The notes under the pieces: generated by a model | Database searches by the model: none | What the model saw: the letters and a program-made list of their open reading frames with translations, nothing else | Told to the model about the DNA's origin: nothing | Position numbers and translations under genes: made by a program | DNA from: Nodularia sphaerocarpa UHCC 0038 | GTDB lineage: Bacteria; Cyanobacteriota; Cyanobacteriia; Cyanobacteriales; Nostocaceae | Length of the DNA: 64,000 nt | Direction of reading: 5' to 3' | Assembly: GCF_022376295.1 (NCBI RefSeq) | Contig: NZ_CP060140.1 | Coordinates: 2,670,356 to 2,734,355, forward strand | Part shown: positions 9,501 through 16,994 of the stretch, piece by piece | Position numbering within the stretch: position 1 is the stretch's first letter | Layout of the letters: the number at the start of each line of letters is the position of its first letter

Positions 9501-10353
9501 TTCACAAGAAAATTTAAATCTTGACGGTTGGCGGTTAGAATCTTCAGATATTATAGACTTGTTAGGTAAAATCAGAAACGCTGGAACGCCGTTAGGAGAG
9601 TATGTAAACGGCAGATTTTATTATGGTATTAAAACAGGATTTAATCAAGCTTTTGTTGTAGATCAAGCTACTCGTGATAAATTGATTAACGAACATCCCT
9701 CCTCTGCTGAAGTTTTAAAACCTTTCTTACGTGGAAGAGATGTGAAGCGATGGTGTGTAGAATATCAAGATTTATGGTTAATATTTACCAGAAGAGGAAT
9801 TGATATTAAAAAATATCCAGCAATTGAGAAATATTTAAGCCAATACAAAAAACAACTTACACCTGGTACAGGTAGAAAAGCAGGTAGTTATAAATGGTAT
9901 GAAATTCAGGATAATATTGCTTACTGGAAAGAATTTGAAGAACCTAAAATTATTATTCCTGCAATTACTAATAATGTTGAATATGCTCCCGATTTTGCAG
10001 GATATTACAGCAACGATAAAACCTCTATTTGTATTCCGAAAAATATTAATTATACTTTAGCAATTCTTAACTCATCTTTAATGTGGTGGTTCATTCAACA
10101 AATAGCCGCATCTAAACAGGGAGGATTCTTTGAATTTAAGCCAATGTATGTTTCTCAAATACCCATCGCTACAGCTATAGAACCCCAGAGAATATTATTA
10201 GAAAAATTAGTTGAGCAAATCCTCACCGCCAAAAAATCAGACACCCAAGTAGACACAACCGCATTAGAAGCAGAAATAAATCAACTGGTTTATCAACTTT
10301 ACGAGTTAACAGCAGAAGAGATTCAAATTATCGAGGATAAAATCAATAGATAA
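6553..10353 (+). CDS. Type IIG-like restriction enzyme: nuclease-N6-adenine methyltransferase fusion
   Basis: One long chain (about 1266 residues) carries all parts of a type IIG-like restriction-modification enzyme. The N-terminal 200 residues hold a PD-(D/E)xK nuclease motif (Asp73 in GRNDLVIH, Glu91-x-Lys93 in LEAKKP). The methyltransferase core has the AdoMet-binding motif DPAVGSGHF (Asp546) and the catalytic NPPY motif (848-851) of adenine-N6 methylases. The last 250 residues look like a TaqI/Eco57I-type target-recognition domain. No separate specificity or nuclease gene is nearby. Codons are markedly AT-rich compared with neighbours, which suggests horizontal transfer. A palindromic genomic repeat lies in frame between the two methylase motifs (8545-8583). 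ATG 6553 is chosen over TTG 6544. Confidence 0.85.
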   Translation: MNKIQPRQALNKAFLKVKPNRVQIDLFKNNLSTLLAQINEAESEEFHKNLIADFLKNTYYSPNHFINTKGRNDLVIHNGKDAQTTVGVILEAKKPTNKGEMLKVDNLNTKAFQELVLYFLGDRITNKNLEIKYLIATNIYQWFIFDANNFEKAFIENKTFLNQFIEFEAGRLSSKKTEFFYKEIAQPAIAKIQDSIPFTYFDIRDYAEILNQSQQQNDHQLIALFKLLSPEHLLKLPFANDSNSLDKGFYSELLHIIGLTETKEGSKKLIQRKKAGERNSGSLIENAIVQLDSLDKISRLKKPEQFGETYQDKLFNLGLELSITWINRILFLKLLEAQLIKYHKNDQSRGFLNLEKIKNFDDLNSLFFSVLARKPSERSESLQKIFTNVPYLNSSLFEPTDIEQVTIFISNLRDENLQIFSSSVLKDSNGKKRTGEINTLQYLFEFLNAYDFSSEGSEEIQEDNKRLINASVLGLIFEKINGYKDGSFFTPGFITMYMCRETIRRAVLQKFNQAKGWNCQDIEQLYEKISDKKDANQIINSLKICDPAVGSGHFLVSALNEIIAIKSELKILLDRSAKTLRDYHIEVVNDELVITDDDGELFEYNPKNKESQRIQETLFYEKQTIIENCLFGVDINPNSVKICRLRLWIELLKNAYYKAESLNSPPSRVGKGVGGLGFSELETLPNIDINIKCGNSLISRFALDADLRQALKKKQYSINNYRHAVETYRNAENKQQKREMEKLINDIKGNFQTTLGLNDPSKTKLRRLEGELYNLENQILLFEETKAEKKTREKKVTKLNNEIDKLKLEIDDIQNGHIYENSLEWRFEFPEVLDNKGEFVGFDVVIGNPPYIRQEEIKELKPILQQSYQCYTGIADLFVYFYELGLKLLKPKGYLTYISSNKYFRAGYGEKLRQLLTDTTTIHNLIDFGDFPVFEEAIAYPSIITLSNCKSDQNQVKALSWDKAKKENIAQFATVLNQSGVRISQENLNLDGWRLESSDIIDLLGKIRNAGTPLGEYVNGRFYYGIKTGFNQAFVVDQATRDKLINEHPSSAEVLKPFLRGRDVKRWCVEYQDLWLIFTRRGIDIKKYPAIEKYLSQYKKQLTPGTGRKAGSYKWYEIQDNIAYWKEFEEPKIIIPAITNNVEYAPDFAGYYSNDKTSICIPKNINYTLAILNSSLMWWFIQQIAASKQGGFFEFKPMYVSQIPIATAIEPQRILLEKLVEQILTAKKSDTQVDTTALEAEINQLVYQLYELTAEEIQIIEDKINR
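8545..8583. repeat. Palindromic genomic repeat inserted in frame in the methyltransferase gene
   Basis: The stem CCCCCTTCCC (8545-8554) pairs with GGGAAGGGGG (8560-8569) and is followed by TTGGGGGGTTAGG, the same pattern as the intergenic copies at 6366 and 26377. It is translated as SPPSRVGKGVGGLGF, a Gly/Pro-rich peptide unlike the surrounding protein, at about residues 664-679. Confidence 0.85.
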
Positions 10354-10398
10354 ACTCAACAGCGTCACCTATGATTATTGATTATTCCTTAAGTTGAT

Positions 10399-10534
10399 GG
10401 TGGGTTACGCTGCGCTAACCCACCCTACTGGCTGTGTTCATCTTTTGTAGTGAGGACTTTAGTCCTCAAAACTACGAGGTTATATGACTTTTTAATCTGG
10501 TAAAATATTTAGTGGAAGAAGGGCTAAAGCCCTT
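10399..10534. repeat. Three dispersed palindromes between the RM gene and polA
   Basis: Between the two convergent genes lie GGTGGGTTA/TAACCCACC (10399-10424; an inverted second copy is at 60324-60353), GAGGACT/AGTCCTC (10453-10468; second copy at 40816-40831) and AAGGGCT/AGCCCTT (10519-10534). They are dispersed repeats that may double as terminators for either gene. Confidence 0.7.
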
Positions 10535-10550
10535 ACTACGAACTGTGTAA

Positions 10551-13463
10551 TTATTTCGTTTCCATCCAATTATCACCGGCGCGGACATCTACCAGTAATG
10601 GAACACTCAAAGTTACAGCGTTTTCCATAACAGATTTAATTTGTGGTTGCAATTCTTCCCACTCTTGGGGAGGAACTTCAAACACCAATTCATCGTGAAC
10701 TTGTAATAATAACCGCGCGTCATATTTCTGCAAAACTTCATGCATTTTAATCATCGCAATCTTGATAATATCAGCACTAGAACCTTGAATTGGCGCATTA
10801 GCCGCAGAACGCAATAATCCCGCATCTTCAGGACCGAGATTTTTTAATTTACTCAAGTCAATGTCTTCTGGGTTGCTGTTTTTTAATTTTCTTAAACTAT
10901 TATTGGTAAAATTAACATAACGCCGACGACCGAGAATAGTTTCTACATAACCTTGGGAAATTGCTTGTTTTTTGACCCCTTCCAAATATGCAAAAACTTG
11001 CGGGTAACGTTCATTAAACCGCTTAATAAACTCGTTAGCAATAGTTTTATCTATCCCAGTTGAACGGGAAAACCTCAGCGAACCCATCCCGTAAATTACA
11101 CCGAAATTGATGGTTTTAGCTATCCGGCGTTCATCTGATGTAATATCTGATTTTTCAAACACTAAACGGGCTGTGACAGTGTGAATATCTTCGTTTTGCT
11201 GATATGCTTTTAATAATATTGGTTCTTGACTTAAATGAGCCAATATTCGCAACTCTATTTGTGAGTAATCAGCCGCAGCCATTAAATATCCTGATTCTGG
11301 TAAAAATGCTTTGCGAATCTGGCGACTAAAAGCTGTGCGAATGGGAATATTTTGTAAGTTGGGATTAGAAGAAGATAACCTACCAGTTGCTGTTACTGTT
11401 TGATTAAAATCGGTGTGGAGTCGCTGAGTATCTGGACGGACTAATGCTGGTAACGCATCTACATAAGTAGACTTTAATTTAGATAAAGTGCGGTACTCCA
11501 TCATGGCATCAACAAACCCAGTTTGATCAACTTCTTGGAGTTTTTCTAATGTCGCCACATCTGTAGAGTAACCAGTTTTGATTTTGCGGGAATATTTGGT
11601 ACTTAATCCCAATTTATCAAATAATATTACACTCAGTTGTTTAGGAGAACCCAAGTTAAATGTTTCTCCAGCGATTACAGTTGCTTTTTCCTCCAATTTG
11701 GCTAAATCTATTTCTAATTGCTGCGATAGTTCGTTTAAATAAGCTGAATTAATACAAACACCTGTATATTCCATTTCCGCTAAAACTTCTTCTAGCGGTT
11801 GTTCTACTTCTAATAATAACTTATGCAAAGCGGGAAATTTTTCTAGTTCCTCTCTTAATTTCTGCACAAGTTGAAATGTGGCGTGGACTTGCAAACAGCA
11901 ATAATATCCTACAGATGCAATACTAATATCAGCAATCGTTTGACCTTTGGGAACTAAATCTTCATAACTTTTGAGGATTAATCCTAAATAACGCAGTGAT
12001 ATATCATTCAGATTGTGGGGAGTATCTGGATTGAGAACATAACTGGCTAACATCGTATCAAATACAATTCCCGCCAGCTTAATTCCTTGACAACGAAATA
12101 CTAAGCGGTCAAATTTGCCATTTTGGAAAGTCTTGGGATAATCAGCACTTGTCAGAATGGGACTGAGTGCTGCAAATACCACATCTTGACTCAAATTTTC
12201 CCCAAATTTATGCGCTAGAGGAATATAAGCTGATTCATCGGGTTGTGTTCCCCAACAGCAGCCAATTCCTACTAAAGTCGCATCCCGTGGTTCTAAATCT
12301 GAAGTTTCTGTATCCCAAGCGACGGGGATATCTGGGTTAGTAAATGTTTCTAGCAGTTTTACTAATTCTTTGAGTTTTTCGGGGGTGTTAATAATCCTGG
12401 GTTGAATTAATGAAGCGGGTTGCTGTAATATTGCTGCGGCTGTTTCAGCAGCACTAAAAAACGATATATCTTCGTCTTCGTCATCGGTGGGGGTTACTGT
12501 GGAAGTTTCTGCAATTTCTCCCCCGAAATGTTGCTGAAGTTCGTCTATTTTTCCTAAGAAATGATTAAATTCTAATTTTTCTAAAATAGGTGTGAGAAGG
12601 CTGGTATCAAATCCTGTTAATTTGCAGTTGTCTAAATTAATTTCTAGGGGAACGTCTAAAACAATCTTTGCTAAATATTTCGATTTCTCTGCGTCTTCTT
12701 TACCTGTGGCTAATTTTTTCTGAACAGCGCCTTGAATTTCGTTTATGGCTGCATAAATTTCAGCCAAAGAACCATATTTAGTTAGTAGCTGTACGGCAGT
12801 TTTTTCGCCAATTCCCCTGACACCAGGAATGTTATCTGATTTATCACCACAGAGGGCTTTATAATCAACAATTTGTGTGGGTAATACGCCTAATTTGCTT
12901 TTAACTTCTTCTATACTAAATTCGGTGATGCTATTTGTGGAGCGTTTTAGAGCATCTGGACTAAAGTTTAAAACTGTGATTTCTTGCTCTGGGTTGATGA
13001 GTTGAAATAAATCTTTATCGCCTGACAAAATCTTGACTTTATATCCTGCGGCGGATGCTTTTTGTGCTAGGGTTCCTAAGACATCATCGGCTTCATAACC
13101 TGGGGCTGTGAAAATGGGTAAGTTAAAGCCTGTTAGCAATTCTTGGAGATTTTTTAAGTCGGGAACAAAGTCTTCTGGTGTTCCAGGACGATCTGCTTTA
13201 TATGTGTCGTCGGCTTCGTGGCGAAATGTTGGTAAATTTAAATCAAAAGCGATCGCCATTGCTTGGGGCTGTTCTGTGGTTATGACTTCTAACAGACATT
13301 TGAGAAAGCCAAAACAGACGCTGGTAGGAATCCCCGATTTAGTCCGCAATCCGCCATCTCGTCCTTTGGCGAAAGCGAAGTAAGAACGATAGGCGAGGGA
13401 GTGTCCATCTACAAGGATGAAGGTGGGACGTGTGGTGGTGACAGGATTGGAAGTTTGAGACAT
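10551..13463 (-). CDS. polA: DNA polymerase I
   Basis: PolA fills gaps in repair and replaces Okazaki primers. The 970-residue protein has three domains. The first is a 5'-3' nuclease (about 12-310; ILVDGHSLAYRS, YEADDVLG, CGDKSDNIPGVRGIGEKTA). The second is a 3'-5' exonuclease fold (about 360-550; Asp384 and Glu386 in WDTETSDL, Asp452 in NGKFD). The third is the polymerase (about 590-970; motif A DYSQIELRILAHLSQ, motif B RRIAKTINFGVIYG, motif C QVHDELVFEVP). In exonuclease motif III the expected Tyr-x3-Asp reads YCCLQ, with Gln525 where a metal-binding Asp is expected, so proofreading may be impaired. An acidic linker (327-332) separates the first two domains. It is divergent from the HAD gene. 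Confidence 0.95.
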   Translation of the reverse strand: MSQTSNPVTTTRPTFILVDGHSLAYRSYFAFAKGRDGGLRTKSGIPTSVCFGFLKCLLEVITTEQPQAMAIAFDLNLPTFRHEADDTYKADRPGTPEDFVPDLKNLQELLTGFNLPIFTAPGYEADDVLGTLAQKASAAGYKVKILSGDKDLFQLINPEQEITVLNFSPDALKRSTNSITEFSIEEVKSKLGVLPTQIVDYKALCGDKSDNIPGVRGIGEKTAVQLLTKYGSLAEIYAAINEIQGAVQKKLATGKEDAEKSKYLAKIVLDVPLEINLDNCKLTGFDTSLLTPILEKLEFNHFLGKIDELQQHFGGEIAETSTVTPTDDEDEDISFFSAAETAAAILQQPASLIQPRIINTPEKLKELVKLLETFTNPDIPVAWDTETSDLEPRDATLVGIGCCWGTQPDESAYIPLAHKFGENLSQDVVFAALSPILTSADYPKTFQNGKFDRLVFRCQGIKLAGIVFDTMLASYVLNPDTPHNLNDISLRYLGLILKSYEDLVPKGQTIADISIASVGYYCCLQVHATFQLVQKLREELEKFPALHKLLLEVEQPLEEVLAEMEYTGVCINSAYLNELSQQLEIDLAKLEEKATVIAGETFNLGSPKQLSVILFDKLGLSTKYSRKIKTGYSTDVATLEKLQEVDQTGFVDAMMEYRTLSKLKSTYVDALPALVRPDTQRLHTDFNQTVTATGRLSSSNPNLQNIPIRTAFSRQIRKAFLPESGYLMAAADYSQIELRILAHLSQEPILLKAYQQNEDIHTVTARLVFEKSDITSDERRIAKTINFGVIYGMGSLRFSRSTGIDKTIANEFIKRFNERYPQVFAYLEGVKKQAISQGYVETILGRRRYVNFTNNSLRKLKNSNPEDIDLSKLKNLGPEDAGLLRSAANAPIQGSSADIIKIAMIKMHEVLQKYDARLLLQVHDELVFEVPPQEWEELQPQIKSVMENAVTLSVPLLVDVRAGDNWMETK

Positions 13464-13544
13464 AAGAATATTTTAGCCTAAGTGTTGCCCTCTACCCCCT
13501 AGAGACTGCTAACCTCATACTGGGAGTTTAAATCTAGGGAATTT

Positions 13545-14420
13545 ATGCACAAAGCATCTGCCTCTGACTTGACATTGACTGGTAATTATGCTGAAGCGGC
13601 ACAAAATATTAAATTACTGGTTTTAGATATAGATGGGACGATTTCTGGAGAGTCTAATACTATCAGCGCACCTGTGAAAGAGGCGATCGCCGCAGTACAA
13701 GCCAAAGGAATTCAGGTGGCGATCGCAACTGGACGGATGTATTGTTCGGCTTTACGCTTCCACGCAGAAATTAACTCAACGCTACCATTATCAGCTTATC
13801 AGGGTGCTTGGATTCAAGACCCAGCTAATGATAAAATTCACCGTCATTGGGCTGTTTCCAAAGACATGGCGCACCAGTTACTAGACTATTTTGAACAGCC
13901 GCATCTGCGATCGCTCCTATCCGTCCACTTCTATATCAATGATCAGCTTTACGTCCGAGATTTGAGCAAAGAAACGCAAATTTATGCCCAACGTTCTGGT
14001 ATTACTCCGATTCCCGTGGGCGATTTGCGCCAAGTCCTCACCAATGAACCCACAAAAATATTAGCTTTGTGCGACGATGCAGAAGCGATCAACGAGCTAT
14101 TGGGGAACTTGCGCCGCCAATACACACCTGCTGAACTTTATTTAACAACATCTGTCGCTACCTTTTTTGAAGCCGCTAATCCTTTAGTGAATAAGGGAAC
14201 TGCTGTGCGTTATATAGCTGAAGAACTGCTAGGCTTAGAAAGCAGCAATGTTATGACTATTGGTGATAACTTTAATGATTTAGAAATGCTACAATATGCT
14301 GGCATCGGTGTCGCTATGGGTAATGCTCCAGAAGGTGTGCAGGCGATCGCGCAATGGGTAGCTCCTAGTGTAGATAAAGATGGAGTTGCAACTGCTATAG
14401 AAAAATTTTTACTGTCGTAA
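13545..14420 (+). CDS. Cof-type HAD-IIB family phosphatase
   Basis: This 291-residue cytosolic hydrolase belongs to the haloacid dehalogenase superfamily, subclass IIB (Cof type). Motif I is LVLDIDGT, with the nucleophile Asp28 and acid/base Asp30. Motif II is the ATGR segment, a lysine lies in the NKGTAV region, and motif IV is GDNFNDLEML. The cap lies between motifs II and III. Relatives remove phosphate from sugar phosphates or flavin and pyridoxal cofactors, and the substrate cannot be read from sequence. It is transcribed away from polA with 81 bases between the starts. A short N-terminal extension of about 20 residues precedes the domain. Confidence 0.85.
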   Translation: MHKASASDLTLTGNYAEAAQNIKLLVLDIDGTISGESNTISAPVKEAIAAVQAKGIQVAIATGRMYCSALRFHAEINSTLPLSAYQGAWIQDPANDKIHRHWAVSKDMAHQLLDYFEQPHLRSLLSVHFYINDQLYVRDLSKETQIYAQRSGITPIPVGDLRQVLTNEPTKILALCDDAEAINELLGNLRRQYTPAELYLTTSVATFFEAANPLVNKGTAVRYIAEELLGLESSNVMTIGDNFNDLEMLQYAGIGVAMGNAPEGVQAIAQWVAPSVDKDGVATAIEKFLLS

Positions 14421-14461
14421 GGGTATTGTTTTTATATACCTGAAAAACTAGATAAAATCAG

Positions 14462-14500
14462 AAAAGACACCGACGACTGGCCGTGTTTCGTCTCGGTGCC
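14462..14500 (-). terminator. Likely intrinsic terminator of the ArgRS-like gene
   Basis: On the minus strand a GC-rich stem (CACCGAGAC against GTCGTCGGTG, one bulge) is followed by TCTTTTCTGATTTT. It lies about 190 bases beyond the stop of the 14689-15543 gene. Confidence 0.55.
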
Positions 14501-14572
14501 TTCGCTGGTTCGCTCCTCACACAACAGATAATATAGCCGAGGGGATGAAATGAGTCAATACTTACGACAAAA

Positions 14573-14688
14573 GTCATTAGTCATTGGTCATTAGTCATTG
14601 GTCATTGGTCATTAGTCATTGGTCATTAGGAAGTTACAATCCTTCCCCCCTACTCCCCACTCCCCACTCCCCACTCCCCACTCCCCAG
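14573..14688. repeat. Two heptamer tandem arrays (TCATTGG/TCATTAG and CCCCACT)
   Basis: At 14573-14630 about eight TCATTGG or TCATTAG units occur in tandem. At 14646-14688 CTCCCCA units repeat about five times, ending at the stop codon of the next gene. Both are STRR-type arrays as in heterocystous cyanobacteria. Related TCATTAG/TCATTGG runs occur at 21228-21264 and, inverted, at 48929-48974. Confidence 0.85.
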
Positions 14689-15543
14689 CTATAACTCCAC
14701 AGGAGCAACAGCACCCAGTTTGTCTACCAGTAAACACCTCAACACAGACTGAGTAGCGATTACCAAACCCAGTCTGGCTTGGGCTAGCTCAGGTGCAGAA
14801 ATTTTTACCTTACCCCAAATACGGCACTGGCTCCAAAAAGCCTCAAAAGCTTGACTTAAATCCAGTGCTACCTTTTCCCAGTTCACCGCACCACTCACAT
14901 CAGGACACTCTAAATTATCTATGACTTGTACTAACTCGGCAATTAGACGACCTTCAGCAGGGTGAGTCAGGCGGAGTTTTTGCTCATCGTTAAGCCAAGG
15001 TATTTGCTCTGCTGACACCAAATGATCCGAAGCCGAGTTTTGGCTCATATCTGGGATTGATTCTGTAAGTTTAATCAATCCTTCTCGGTGAGCTAGCAGC
15101 AGCAATGAGTAGCAGCGCGCATGAGCATATTGAATAGCAAACAAGCGAGACGAATTCTGCCCGGTAATTTTTCTGGTTTCCCTTTCCCCGCTTTCTTCTA
15201 AATAGGTAACTACGAGGTTTTGCAACCAAGCAGCTAAAAATGGATCAGTTAATTCCAAATAAATCGACCCTGGGGGAACAATTTGTACCCTAAAAACGTC
15301 GCCACGGATTCCTGATAAGTGAGAGACAATACCACTGGCGATGTCCATAGTTGTTTGATTATGAGATTTCGCCAATTGCAGGGCTACACCTGAGATATAT
15401 AAAACTCGACTATTGTCTCTACCTTTGTACAGAGGAAATTTTCTAGTTTTTCTGCTTGTAAGTTCATCAGCAAAAGTATAAATATTTACTGACTCACTCA
15501 AATAATTGCATAGTAGCATTTTAATTGCTATATATTTGCTCAC
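14689..15543 (-). CDS. ArgRS-like protein with DALR anticodon-binding domain but no catalytic core
   Basis: The 284-residue protein resembles the two ends of arginyl-tRNA synthetase joined together. The C-terminal half has the DALR anticodon-binding pattern (LFAIQYAHARCYSLLLLAH, then a helical bundle with FEAFWSQCRI and LARLGLV-like segments). The N-terminal part, with VQIVPPGSIYLELTDPFLAA, looks like the ArgRS N-terminal tRNA-binding domain. The Rossmann fold with HIGH and KMSKS signatures is absent, so it cannot charge tRNA. It could bind tRNA or act in a regulatory way; that is inference. The gene is monocistronic with a candidate terminator at 14462-14500. The first methionine at 15543 is used; Met9 is an alternative. 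Confidence 0.7.
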   Translation of the reverse strand: MSKYIAIKMLLCNYLSESVNIYTFADELTSRKTRKFPLYKGRDNSRVLYISGVALQLAKSHNQTTMDIASGIVSHLSGIRGDVFRVQIVPPGSIYLELTDPFLAAWLQNLVVTYLEESGERETRKITGQNSSRLFAIQYAHARCYSLLLLAHREGLIKLTESIPDMSQNSASDHLVSAEQIPWLNDEQKLRLTHPAEGRLIAELVQVIDNLECPDVSGAVNWEKVALDLSQAFEAFWSQCRIWGKVKISAPELAQARLGLVIATQSVLRCLLVDKLGAVAPVEL

Positions 15544-15875
15544 TAGTAGCTTTTCATATCATAGACTGGTGTTCAAAAGGTATAGTTTATTTATTTGTAT
15601 ATTTTCGTCAGCTATCTTAAGATATAAGTTGAGTCTTTATGAAGAAAAATGAGAGTAGCATAAAATTTGATGAATATTCGATGAATAGTAAGTAAATTTT
15701 ACTACCATCATTGTACAGTAGGAAGTATAACAAAAGAGTAGAGTGCAAAATAACTGCTTTTCTACTCTTTGGATGGCTGGCGCTGTTAGGCGTTAAGCCG
15801 ACTCCGCCAACACAAAGACACTCCTTGCACCTTTTTATTACGTCTTTGTCTTCAGCCGAACGCTCTTTGTTACCT

Positions 15876-16595
15876 ATGCAATCTCCATCTTCTTTTTCTG
15901 AGGCATCACGGCCTTTTTTGACTTGGCAACGGATTCTTGACTGGGCTCAAGAACACTATCGCTGCCGCACCTTTAGTAAAGATGAACGCATTCCGGCCCG
16001 GCCTGGATTGCTGTATTTAGTCCAAAGAGGTGCAATTCGCATGGTAGGAACAGCACAAGTTAGTGCTACTGCCAGTCAGCTAACGTCTCGACGAATTAAC
16101 AGAACTCCAGAAGAAGCATTCTTGGGTTTTGTGGGTGCGGGACAGCCGTTTGAAATTGTTGCTCAGTCACCATTCACGCTCCAAGCATACGCCCACGTTG
16201 ACCAAACTGCGGTGCTGTGGATGTACTGGCACGACTTAGACAACTGGCCTCACTTCCGCCGTGAAGTGATGGATGCCTTTAGGTATCAGCACCAACGTAA
16301 GTTGCTGTGGCTGAGTGCCTTGGGACAACGGCGCACAATTGACCGACTCTTAGGATTTCTCACACTGTTGATTGAGGAATATGGAGAGCCGTCCATGAGC
16401 GAAACTGACCCGGATGTGATTCGTGGTTACGCTCTGCCCTTCCCCTTGACTCATGCCCAAATTGGGAGCGCTATTGGTTCAACTCGCGTGACGGTGACTC
16501 GCTTAATGGGCAAGTTGCGTCAACGCGGCCTAATCCTGACTCAAGGAGACAATCTCATTTGCTTGCCGGCAGATTCGATTAATCGAGTCAACTAA
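15876..16595 (+). CDS. Crp/Fnr-family transcription regulator
   Basis: The product (about 239 residues) has an N-terminal cupin-like sensor region (GLLYLVQRGAIRMVG), a dimer helix (RRTIDRLLGFLTLLIEEYG) and a C-terminal winged helix. The recognition helix segment IGSTRVTVTRLMGKLRQRGL is close to that of NtcA, the nitrogen regulator, but the rest differs, so this is a paralogue and not NtcA itself. An insert rich in Ser/Thr/Arg (TASQLTSRRINRTPEE) sits in the sensor. The open frame extends upstream to a TTG at 15711, but that part reads like intergenic repeat DNA, so ATG 15876 is preferred. Ligand and targets are unknown. Confidence 0.75.
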   Translation: MQSPSSFSEASRPFLTWQRILDWAQEHYRCRTFSKDERIPARPGLLYLVQRGAIRMVGTAQVSATASQLTSRRINRTPEEAFLGFVGAGQPFEIVAQSPFTLQAYAHVDQTAVLWMYWHDLDNWPHFRREVMDAFRYQHQRKLLWLSALGQRRTIDRLLGFLTLLIEEYGEPSMSETDPDVIRGYALPFPLTHAQIGSAIGSTRVTVTRLMGKLRQRGLILTQGDNLICLPADSINRVN

Positions 16596-16671
16596 AACGC
16601 AGTTCAGAGCTGATGACAAAAAACCACAGTAAGTTAGAGTCAGCAACACCTACTTACTGCTGGGTTTAACC

Positions 16672-16698
16672 AATCTGTTTGACCACCACAAACAGATT
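16672..16698 (+). terminator. Perfect 10-bp hairpin downstream of the Crp-type gene
   Basis: AATCTGTTTG (16672-16681) pairs perfectly with CAAACAGATT (16689-16698) across a 7-base loop. No U-run follows, so it is only a weak terminator candidate and may have another role. Confidence 0.35.
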
Positions 16699-16778
16699 GT
16701 GCTTAATTGCGTAATCGGTTGAAAAAATCTCAATGCTCAATTTGTTACGTTTACCAAAACATTGAAAAGGGAGAATAA

Positions 16779-16994
16779 ATGTTTTTGGTAATGAACAGTC
16801 TATTGCCCTTGCTTCCGCCCCAACGGCAAGGGCTGATAGCAGCAGGCAACATCTCTGGGGCAGAAGCGTATAGGATCCTACGCAAACTATCAGGGAATTG
16901 TGACAAGGCTTGGGTGGTCGTGGAAATCAACGCCACATTAGAGACCATGAGGTTGACCACTCAAGTTACCTTGGACACAATAAATTTTTGCTGA
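16779..16994 (+). CDS. Possible small protein, 71 residues
   Basis: A short frame starts at ATG 16779 with a good ribosome binding site (AGGGAG, six bases upstream) and ends one base before the stop of the convergent substrate-binding protein gene. The product is mostly helix-forming and Leu-rich at its start (NSLLPLLPPQRQGL) with no family I recognise. The ribosome binding site is the main support. The frame could also be chance. Confidence 0.35.
   Translation: MFLVMNSLLPLLPPQRQGLIAAGNISGAEAYRILRKLSGNCDKAWVVVEINATLETMRLTTQVTLDTINFC

Noticed and set aside
14573..14688. CRISPR array
   Set aside because: The units are 7-base tandem repeats without spacers of even length.
15711..15875. N-terminal extension of the Crp-type regulator from a TTG start
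   Set aside because: The extra 55 residues are translated upstream DNA with repeat-like hairpin segments, outside the normal domain.
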